A stretch of DNA of 6,399 nt from Planctomycetaceae bacterium (GTDB taxonomy: Bacteria > Planctomycetota > UBA1135 > GCA-002686595): the NCBI GenBank assembly GCA_013360535.1, contig JABWBL010000205.1, positions 1-6,399 of the forward strand, written 5' to 3'. The notes beneath the pieces are model-generated. The model saw only the letters and a program-made list of their open reading frames with translations. It searched no databases and had not been told where the DNA came from. Of the stretch, positions 1 to 5,619 are shown piece after piece (position 1 is the stretch's first letter; every line of letters starts with the position of its first letter). The translations under genes and the position numbers were made by a program.

Positions 1-915
1 CTTGGCGCCGCGCACCGGCCAGCGCCGCTGCAGGTGCTCGTACAGCGCCGCCGCCCCCTTGTGGCGACCCAGATGCAGCAGGAGCTGCACCCCAGAGAGC
101 CGCACGTGCATCGCCCCGACCTTGTCGCCGGCCTGTTCGAGCAGCTTCGCCACGCGCTCGAGTCCCGCCAGCGTCTCGCGCGCGGGCAGTGCCGTCGCGT
201 CGTCGACCAGCGCCTCGACCTGCGCGACCGACAGCGCTCGCACCAGCCGGAACGTCACCGTCGAGCCGCGCTCGGTCTGGTGCACGAGCTCGAGCGAATC
301 GAGGAAGCAGGCGAGCATCGCCGGCACCCAGTACGCGCCCCAGTACTTCAGGTCCTGCGCCACCACGAGGCTCTTGCCGGGCGCGAGCGCGTCCGCCGTG
401 CGCCGCAACAGCCAGCGCATCCCGCGCCACGACTTCGCGCCGTCGACGAACAGGATCTCGATCGGCTCGTGCGAGTTCCAGTCGAACAAGGCGAGGTCCG
501 GCACTTCGCTCCCACGGATGCCCTCGGCCTCGGCGTCGCCGGGGATCTTCTCGTCAGGCAGCGAGCAGCGGTGCACGACGATGCGCTCCTCGTGCCCCGC
601 GAGATGGCGGCGGAAGTTTGGCTCGAACGACGCGCCCGGAGCGAGCCCCAGCGGCGCGTACTTCTCCATGAACTCGCGCCACAGGAAGTTGTCGAACACG
701 TGCAAGCGGTGGCGCGCCGCGGGCTTGCCCGCGAGCATGCCTTCGGCGAGGCAACGGGTGCTGCCGCCCAGCCACGGCCCGATCTCGACCACGTGCCCCT
801 GGTCGCGCCACTGCGTGCGCCCCAGCCAGTGGAGGTAGCTCTGCTCCTCGCGCGAGATCATCGTCGGGATCTCGCCCACGCGGGACGGATCAGCGCTCCA
901 CGGGGTGCGTTTCAT
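1..915 (-). CDS. Class I SAM-dependent methyltransferase-like protein, 3' end cut by window edge
   Basis: The minus-strand frame from the ATG at 915 stays open for 305 codons to base 1, so the C-terminus is missing. Residues 42-52 read VVEIGPWLGGS, a good match to the glycine-rich SAM-binding motif I. Asp75 in HVFDNF fits the acidic end of strand 2, and ILFVDGAKSW at about 154-163 resembles the strand before the active site in the methyltransferase_24/TylF-like group. Residues 228-305 look like a run of amphipathic helices (possibly TPR-like) beyond the usual Rossmann domain. No signal peptide or membrane segment is seen, so it is probably cytosolic. It follows the aminotransferase by 40 bases, which suggests it methylates a sugar or small-molecule product of the same locus. 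The substrate is unknown. The ATG at 915 has no clear Shine-Dalgarno sequence; an alternative ATG lies at 861. The fold call is fairly firm, actual methyl transfer is inferred. Confidence 0.8.
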   Translation of the reverse strand, partial: MKRTPWSADPSRVGEIPTMISREEQSYLHWLGRTQWRDQGHVVEIGPWLGGSTRCLAEGMLAGKPAARHRLHVFDNFLWREFMEKYAPLGLAPGASFEPNFRRHLAGHEERIVVHRCSLPDEKIPGDAEAEGIRGSEVPDLALFDWNSHEPIEILFVDGAKSWRGMRWLLRRTADALAPGKSLVVAQDLKYWGAYWVPAMLACFLDSLELVHQTERGSTVTFRLVRALSVAQVEALVDDATALPARETLAGLERVAKLLEQAGDKVGAMHVRLSGVQLLLHLGRHKGAAALYEHLQRRWPVRGAK

Positions 916-955
916 CGTGGGAGGCTCGCTGGCTTTGGAGCGCTGGCGCCGACGC

Positions 956-2137
956 TCAGAGGATCGACTTGACGGCCGCGATGACGTCGGCGACGTCGCC
1001 GTCGGTGAGGCCGGCCGAGAGCGGCAGGCTGACGGTGCGGCGCCCGATCTCCATGGCGTGCGGGCAGTCCTCGGGCTTCCAGCCGAGCGCGCGCTGGTAG
1101 TAGGGGTGCTCCGGCACGCTCATGTAGTGCACGCCGACGCCGATGTTGTGCTGCGTCATCGCCGTGAGGAACTGGTCGCGCGAGACCTTCGAGCGGCGCT
1201 CGTCGACGAGCAACGTGTACAGGTGCAGCGCGTGGCGCGTGTTCGGCTCCGGCGCGGCGGGCAGCTCGACGGGGAGCCCCGCGAAGGCGCGATCGTAGGC
1301 GGCCCACACCTCGGCGCGGCGCGTGAGCCAACGCTCGATGCGCGGCAGCTGGTGCAGGCCGATCGCGGCCTGCAGGTCCATCATGTTGTATTTGAAGCCG
1401 AGCTCGACGACCTGGTAGTGCTTGTAGCCGTCGTCGCTGAAGCGCTTCCACGCGTCTTTCGACATGCCGTGGAGCGCGAGCATCTTGAGCCGCGAGGCGA
1501 GCTCGTCCGACTTCGCGAGCGCCATGCCGCCCTCGCCGGTGGTCATGTTCTTCGTCGCGTAGAACGAGAAGCACCCGAAATCCCCGAAGGTTCCGGCCTT
1601 CTTGCCCTTGTACTCGGTCTCGATCGCGTGCGCGCAGTCCTCGATCAGCACGAGCCCCTTGCGGCGCGCGATGTCGACCAGCGCGTCCATGTCGCAGGGT
1701 CGTCCGGCGAAGTGCACCGGCAACAGCGCGCGCGTGCGCGGCGTGATCGCCTTCTCGACCTTCTCAGGGTCGAGGTTCATCGTGCGCCGGTCGACGTCGG
1801 CGAGCACCGGCGTCGCGCCCGCGTGCAGGATCGAGTTGACCGTCGCGCAGAAAGTCAGCGGCGTCGTGATCACCTCGTCGCCCGGCTTCAAACCGGCTGC
1901 GAGCAGCGACAGGTGCAGCGCCGCCGTGCATGAGTGCACCGCCACCGCCTGCGGGACGCCCTTGTAGGCCGCGAACTCTCGCTCGAGCTTCGCCACCTTC
2001 GGCCCCGTGCCGAGCCAGCCCTTGCGCAGGCTGTCGACCACCTCCGCGATCTCCGGCTCCTCGATCGTCGGCTTGCCGAAGACGAGGAAGTTCTCCTTGG
2101 AACGGATCGGACGCACCTGCGGGGACATCTGGGCCAT
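956..2137 (-). CDS. DegT/DnrJ/EryC1/StrS family PLP-dependent sugar aminotransferase
   Basis: The protein is 393 residues, the normal length for this family, which transfers an amino group (usually from glutamate) to a keto group on a nucleotide sugar. Visible marks are GWLGTGPKVAKLE near 40-52, AVHSCTAALHLSL at 66-78 (PLP phosphate region), IEDCAHA at 165-171 with Asp167 positioned for the PLP ring nitrogen, SFYATKNMTTGEGG at 191-204 with Lys196 as the expected Schiff-base lysine, and GFKYNMMDLQAAIGLHQL near 247-264. The EDCAHA form, with His rather than Gln, recalls ArnB/PseC-type 4-aminotransferases, but the substrate cannot be fixed. The start at 2137 was chosen because GAGGT lies just upstream and the preceding in-frame codons are Arg-rich and unlike the family; ATG 2128 is an alternative. 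It lies 70 bases after the esterase gene. A role in making an amino sugar for a glycan or glycosylated metabolite is inferred. Confidence 0.95.
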   Translation of the reverse strand: MAQMSPQVRPIRSKENFLVFGKPTIEEPEIAEVVDSLRKGWLGTGPKVAKLEREFAAYKGVPQAVAVHSCTAALHLSLLAAGLKPGDEVITTPLTFCATVNSILHAGATPVLADVDRRTMNLDPEKVEKAITPRTRALLPVHFAGRPCDMDALVDIARRKGLVLIEDCAHAIETEYKGKKAGTFGDFGCFSFYATKNMTTGEGGMALAKSDELASRLKMLALHGMSKDAWKRFSDDGYKHYQVVELGFKYNMMDLQAAIGLHQLPRIERWLTRRAEVWAAYDRAFAGLPVELPAAPEPNTRHALHLYTLLVDERRSKVSRDQFLTAMTQHNIGVGVHYMSVPEHPYYQRALGWKPEDCPHAMEIGRRTVSLPLSAGLTDGDVADVIAAVKSIL

Positions 2138-2207
2138 GGCTACCTCGCCGCGTAGTCTGGGAGTCGCGCTCCCCCGGCGCAACTGTCCCGGCCGCCGCCG
2201 CCCGCGC
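2138..2207 (-). other. Spacer between esterase and aminotransferase genes
   Basis: These 70 bases carry no gene. They hold the aminotransferase ribosome binding site and a small inverted repeat at 2159-2173 (GGGAG, five-base loop, CTCCC). No U-tract follows, so it is not a convincing intrinsic terminator, and no promoter stands out. Read-through from the esterase gene is the simplest view. Confidence 0.4.
2142..2146 (-). promoter_or_regulatory. Ribosome binding site of the aminotransferase gene
   Basis: The minus strand reads GAGGT four bases before the ATG at 2137. This decides the start against a longer frame opening at 2182. Confidence 0.6.
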
Positions 2208-3341
2208 TCACTCGTAGACCATCATCAGCTGGCCGGGGAACAGCGTGGTCAGGCCCTCGCGCAGGCGGTCGCGCCAGTTCTCCCAGTTGTGGCCGTCGCG
2301 GGCCTCGGTGAACTTGACCTGCATGCCGGTCGACTGCAGCAGGGGCACGATCGAGCGGTTGTAGTAGATCAGGCCCTCGTAGGTGCCGCAGGAGACGTAG
2401 GCCTGGTCGGCGGGGCGGCCGGGGCGGTTGCGGAACTCGCCCATGAAGCGCACGACGGGGTCGAAGACCGGGCCGCGGTCGTTGGGGCCGATGTCGGTGA
2501 AGACGAAAGAGCCCGACTGCAGGAGCAGGTTGCCGAACACGCCCGGGCGGCGCCAGGCGGTTGAGAGCGAGGCCACGCCGCCGAAGCTCGCGCCCATCAG
2601 GCCGCGGGCGGAGGCTTGGGGGAGCAGCGGGTAACGCGACTCCATCATCGGGACGAGCTCGTCGACGATGAAGCGCGCGTGGCGCTCGTCGTTGGCGTAT
2701 TCGACGAGGCGGTGCGGCGAGCCGGTGAGCGCGACGACCATCGGCTGGACCTCGAGCCGGTGGATCAGGTTGTCGAGCACCGTGCGCAGGCTCGCGAACT
2801 TGAGGTAGTCGGGGCCGTCGTGCACGACGAGCAGCGGGTAGCGGCGCGTGGTGCGGAAGCGCGCGGGCACGTAGACGAGGACGTCGCGCGTCTCGCCGAA
2901 GGCCGTGCTCTCGATCTTCTGCTCCTGGATCTCACCCAGGCGCGCCTCGCCGTCGGGCTTGGCCCAGTCCGGCTGCACGTAGCCCTCGCCGAACACTACC
3001 GAGTTCGCGCCGTAGGGATCGCGCGCGAGGTTCTCGTTGAGCGGGTCCTGGATCAGCATCGGATGGCCGCCGCGGACGATCTCGAGCTTGTACTCGACGC
3101 GCGATCCTTCGGGGATGTCGAGCGTCAGCGTCCACATCGGCGAGCCCTGGAAACGCTGGAACGGCTGCGACGTCGGCAGGCCGGAGATCCAATGGCGCAA
3201 CTTCACCTCGTCGGCGGATCCGACGTAGACGAAGGTCACGGTGCGGCCTTCGACGAGCGGGAAGCGGTTTTCGCGCAGGAAACGTTCGATGTCGGCCGGG
3301 CCGATCGAGGGCTTCGCGCCGAGTTCGGAGAGCTTGGTCAC
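2208..3341 (-). CDS. Enterochelin-esterase-like alpha/beta hydrolase
   Basis: The 377-residue protein has two parts. Residues about 30-120 form an N-terminal beta-sandwich-like domain (VTFVYVGSADEVKL, then IPEGSRVEYKLEIV and DPLNENLARDPYGANSV), as in Fes and other esterases with an E-set/CBM48-like N-terminus. Residues about 140-377 form the putative esterase (PF00756, esterase D) alpha/beta hydrolase fold. The nucleophile elbow is GASFGG with Ser252. The probable catalytic His is His351 in DGHNWENWRDRL. The acid is less certain; Glu322 in CGTYEG is a candidate. VVHDGPDYL at 172-180 is typical of the fold. No signal peptide is seen, so it is likely cytosolic. It probably cleaves an ester or amide of a small molecule. 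Real enterochelin hydrolysis is doubtful since no siderophore genes are in view. The GTG at 3341 is chosen because it has a strong Shine-Dalgarno sequence and a GTGA overlap with the upstream stop. Confidence 0.92.
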   Translation of the reverse strand: MTKLSELGAKPSIGPADIERFLRENRFPLVEGRTVTFVYVGSADEVKLRHWISGLPTSQPFQRFQGSPMWTLTLDIPEGSRVEYKLEIVRGGHPMLIQDPLNENLARDPYGANSVVFGEGYVQPDWAKPDGEARLGEIQEQKIESTAFGETRDVLVYVPARFRTTRRYPLLVVHDGPDYLKFASLRTVLDNLIHRLEVQPMVVALTGSPHRLVEYANDERHARFIVDELVPMMESRYPLLPQASARGLMGASFGGVASLSTAWRRPGVFGNLLLQSGSFVFTDIGPNDRGPVFDPVVRFMGEFRNRPGRPADQAYVSCGTYEGLIYYNRSIVPLLQSTGMQVKFTEARDGHNWENWRDRLREGLTTLFPGQLMMVYE

Positions 3342-4279
3342 GCGCCGACCTCCGCGAGCTCGCCGGTGACCTTCAGCTCGCGCGTGCCCGGCTCGCCGCT
3401 CCAGCGGCCGTCCTTCCAGTCGACGCGCGCGCGCGCGGGCAGCGCGAAGCAACGTGCGGGAGCGAAACGGCGCGCGAAGAGCGCGACGCGTGTCGCATCA
3501 CCGAGCGCGAGCCGGCGGTCGGCGTGGGGGAGCGCGACGACACCTTCGATCGCGCCGAGCCCCGCTTCGAGTACCTCCGGATCGCCCGAACCTTGCGGCG
3601 GGAAGTCGTGGAACAGCACGATGCGCTCGGTCAGCACCATCGCGCCCGCGCTCCAGGCGAAGATCGGCTGGCCGCGCAGCAGGTCGAGGATCCCGAACAT
3701 GCGCAGGCGGTTGAGCAGGATCCCGACGTGACCACCGGCGATGCACAGGCCGGAGCAGTCCTTCAGGATCGCGTCGAGCTCGCGCCGCTGCAGCGCGACG
3801 CTCTCGCGCTCGAACGGCCGCCACTTCAGCTCGAACTCGACGTGGATCGCGCGGATGCGCTGGGTGTGCTCGCGGTCGAGCTCGCGCAGCGCCTGCACGG
3901 CACCTTCGAGCTGCGGCTCGACGAGTTGCTCGAAACCCGGCCGAGACTCGCGCCGCTTGAGCTCGCGTGCGGCCTCGAGCAAATGCGCGAGGCGCAGGCG
4001 GTAGAGCTCCTGGCTGCGGCGGATGCGGTCCTGGCGCTCGCGGGTCGCCTTGTGCAGCTCGGTGTCGTAGCGGAACACGCCGTCCGCGCGCTCGTACAGC
4101 GCCAGGTTGACCGTGCGGCCCTGCAGGTGCGCCGAGAGCTCCTGGTCCTCGTTCTCACGCTCTTCCCAGCCCGCCGTGACGGCAGCGAGCTTGCCTCGCA
4201 GGCCGAGCGACGCGACGGCGGTGGACAGCGTGGGCTGGAGCCGCTGGGGCCCGAGCAGGACGACGCGCGAGTGGACCAT
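3338..4279 (-). CDS. Peptidase S51 / type 1 glutamine amidotransferase-like protein with long helical insert
   Basis: The 313-residue protein resembles peptidase E and cyanophycinase. AAVTAGWEERENED at 32-45 matches the early strand of the fold. CIAGGHVGILLNRL at 179-192 corresponds to the GG(N/D)Q-type loop. FAWSAGA at 207-213 carries the expected nucleophile Ser210. GLGAIEGVVALPHADRR at 240-256 ends with His252, the expected catalytic His. The acid residue cannot be assigned. Between about 65 and 172 lies an insert very rich in Arg, Glu and Leu, predicted helical or coiled coil, which ordinary family members of about 230-290 residues lack. The likely activity is cleavage of an amide or isopeptide bond near an acidic residue, but the substrate is unknown and a non-peptidase role is possible. 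ATG 4279 is chosen because residues align from there; AAAGG ten bases upstream is only a weak ribosome site. Its stop overlaps the esterase start. Confidence 0.85.
   Translation of the reverse strand: MVHSRVVLLGPQRLQPTLSTAVASLGLRGKLAAVTAGWEERENEDQELSAHLQGRTVNLALYERADGVFRYDTELHKATRERQDRIRRSQELYRLRLAHLLEAARELKRRESRPGFEQLVEPQLEGAVQALRELDREHTQRIRAIHVEFELKWRPFERESVALQRRELDAILKDCSGLCIAGGHVGILLNRLRMFGILDLLRGQPIFAWSAGAMVLTERIVLFHDFPPQGSGDPEVLEAGLGAIEGVVALPHADRRLALGDATRVALFARRFAPARCFALPARARVDWKDGRWSGEPGTRELKVTGELAEVGA
3348..3353 (-). promoter_or_regulatory. Ribosome binding site of the esterase gene, inside the upstream coding region
   Basis: A perfect GGAGGT lies six bases before the GTG at 3341, within the last codons of the S51-like gene. 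The start GTG and the upstream stop TGA share bases (GTGA, 3341-3338). This arrangement implies translational coupling of the two proteins, and supports the GTG over the Arg-rich upstream extension to 3452. Confidence 0.8.
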
Positions 4280-4384
4280 CGAGTCAGAGCCTTTGACGAA
4301 GTTCAGAGGCTCGCCGTCCGGCACCGCCAGGCGACGGCGCAACAAGCAGCTTGAGAACTCGTATCCTCATTTCTCCACGAGCTC
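4280..4384 (-). other. Non-coding spacer between the ATP-grasp pair and the hydrolase pair
   Basis: This is the longest gap in the window (105 bases) and its only AT-richer stretch, near 4361-4378. It contains most of the hairpin and a weak promoter-like pair described separately. A frame from the S51-like gene stays open through part of it (TTG at 4345), but the residues encoded are Arg-rich and do not resemble the family, so it is treated as non-coding. Confidence 0.45.
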
Positions 4385-4388
4385 TCAA
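4351..4388 (-). terminator. 12-bp hairpin over the stop codon of the second ATP-grasp gene; possible terminator or attenuator
   Basis: Bases 4351-4362 and 4377-4388 are inverted repeats of 12 bases around a 14-base loop. In minus-strand RNA all 12 pairs form, one being G-U; on the plus strand that position would be an A-C mismatch, so the structure fits minus-strand transcription. The stop codon TGA (4387-4385) lies within the first arm. The 3' side continues GCTGCTTGTTGCG, which is not a proper U-tract, so it may act as a partial terminator, processing site or 3' end stabiliser rather than a classic intrinsic terminator. Confidence 0.45.
4360..4388 (-). promoter_or_regulatory. Weak sigma-70-like promoter candidate before the S51-like gene
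   Basis: On the minus strand TTGAGA (4388-4383) and GATACG (4365-4360) are 17 bases apart. The first matches the -35 consensus in five of six positions, the second only three of six at -10. It lies in the only AT-richer patch of the window, upstream of the S51-like/esterase pair, but overlaps the hairpin, so at most one of the two readings may be functional. Confidence 0.2.
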
Positions 4389-5608
4389 TCGGCGTGGATC
4401 GCGAGCTCGGACGCGAAGGCGTCGGCCATCTCGACGGTGAAGTCGAGGTCGGGGTGACGGCAGGCGATCCAGCCGTCGCCGACGAGCACCTTGCGGTAGT
4501 CGCGGCGCGCCTCGCCGATGCGCACGAGCTCGAGGTTGCAGACGTGCTCGCCGTAGCGACCGAGCAGGCGCTGCAGGCCGTCGATGCGCGTGATCACGTT
4601 GCCCGGGCCCGAGGCGCGCTTGAACACCATCGCGGCGTTGTACTTCTTCGCGAGGTCCTGCCCGATGCGCCCGTGGCAGACCGCGTCGGCCCAGCCGACG
4701 AACAGGTCGGCGTCGACCGAGTAGTTCATCATGTGCACGAGCCGCGCCCCGGGCGCGCGCGCGCCGATCTCGCCGAACACGGCCTCACCCTTGGGCGTGT
4801 AGAACCACTCCATGTGCGAGAAACCCGAGCGGAAGCCGAGCGCCTTGAGCACCGCGCGGCCGAGCTCGCGACCCTGACGCAGGTGCGGCGCCTCGAGGTC
4901 GCGCATCACGATGCACTGCGGGCTGATCCAGTCGTTCAGGCGCGCGACGAGCGGTTTCGGCCGGTACCAGCCGACGTTCTCGAACAGGATCTTCCCCTCG
5001 GTGCAGATCGTGTCGAAGGTGAACTCCTCGCCTTCGATGAACTCCTCGACCGTCAGCTCCGGCACGTGCCGCACGAGCGCGAGCGAGCTCTCGAGCTCCG
5101 CGTCGTTGCGGCAGGTGTACGTGTCGGCCGAGCCCGCGCCGTCGATCGGCTTGATGATCAGCGGATAGCCGCAGTGGCGTGCGGCCTCACGCACCTCGGC
5201 CGCGTTGCGCGCGCGCGCGAAGCGCGGGATGCGCACGCCGGCCGCGGCCAGCACTTCCTTCATGCGCACCTTGTCGCGGAACGGAATCGTCTGCTCGACG
5301 CCGAGGCCGTCGACGCCCAGCGCCTCGCGCAGCCGCGCCGCGAGCACCATGCCCGGCTCCCACAGGCACTCGACGCGGTCGATCTTCTGCCCGCGCACGC
5401 GCTCGACCGTCGCCTTCGTCACCGCCTCCTCGTCCCACAGGTTGGGGACCTGCAGGTAGGCGTCGAGCGCCTCGCGCGCCATCGGGTCGAGCGCGCCCTT
5501 GGGCTGGTCGCCGATGCCGAGCACGCTGGCGCCGACCGCCTTGAGGCCGCGGGTGAAGTGGGGCATTTCCGCCGGGAAACCCGGCGCGATCAGGATCACG
5601 TTCAGCAT
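4385..5608 (-). CDS. ATP-grasp domain carboxylate-amine ligase, complete
   Basis: This 407-residue protein starts with a Rossmann-like pre-ATP-grasp domain (MLNVILIAPGFPAEM), then the ATP-grasp fold. RDKVRMKEVLAAAGVRIP at 111-128 is the usual linker helix, GYPLIIKPIDGAGSADT at 147-163 holds the ATP-contacting Lys153 and glycine loop, EEFIEGEEFTFD at 188-199 the adenine-side strand, and HMEWF plus GEIGARAPG at 265-287 the metal and phosphate site (Glu267, Glu280, Arg284). Such enzymes activate a carboxylate as acyl phosphate and join it to an amine, making amide bonds, as in L-amino acid ligases and carnosine synthase. The canonical Asn of EINPR is Gly282, as in many amino-acid ligase-type members. 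The family C-terminal part (about 325-400) follows. ATG 5608 is chosen because family homology begins there; no clear Shine-Dalgarno sequence precedes it. It is a paralogue of the gene 11 bases upstream. Substrates are unknown. Confidence 0.93.
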   Translation of the reverse strand: MLNVILIAPGFPAEMPHFTRGLKAVGASVLGIGDQPKGALDPMAREALDAYLQVPNLWDEEAVTKATVERVRGQKIDRVECLWEPGMVLAARLREALGVDGLGVEQTIPFRDKVRMKEVLAAAGVRIPRFARARNAAEVREAARHCGYPLIIKPIDGAGSADTYTCRNDAELESSLALVRHVPELTVEEFIEGEEFTFDTICTEGKILFENVGWYRPKPLVARLNDWISPQCIVMRDLEAPHLRQGRELGRAVLKALGFRSGFSHMEWFYTPKGEAVFGEIGARAPGARLVHMMNYSVDADLFVGWADAVCHGRIGQDLAKKYNAAMVFKRASGPGNVITRIDGLQRLLGRYGEHVCNLELVRIGEARRDYRKVLVGDGWIACRHPDLDFTVEMADAFASELAIHAD

Positions 5609-5619
5609 GGGGGAGGTAC

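Noticed and set aside
2..972. Plus-strand frames of 278 and 312 codons over the methyltransferase region.
   Set aside because: The minus-strand frame carries an intact SAM-binding motif and is open to the window edge, while the plus frames are Arg/Ser/Ala-rich with no motif.
905..1933. A 342-codon plus-strand frame opposite the aminotransferase gene.
   Set aside because: It is antisense to clear PLP-enzyme motifs, has biased Arg/Val/Leu/His composition and no known motif.
2159..2173. Five-base-pair inverted repeat between the esterase and aminotransferase genes as a terminator.
   Set aside because: The stem is short and no T-run follows, so it is weak evidence of termination.
3424..3435. 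A run of six CG dinucleotides, and a similar GC run at 5207-5219, as possible Z-DNA or repeats.
   Set aside because: Both lie inside coding regions and result from Ala/Arg codons in a high-GC genome; they are too short to call repeats.
2616..3731. A 371-codon plus-strand frame opposite the esterase and S51-like genes.
   Set aside because: It crosses the overlap of two strong minus-strand genes and has low-complexity composition; it is a by-product of codon bias.
5609..5617. A plus-strand GGGGGAGGT resembling a strong ribosome binding site.
   Set aside because: No start codon follows at usable distance and the plus strand has no supported gene there.
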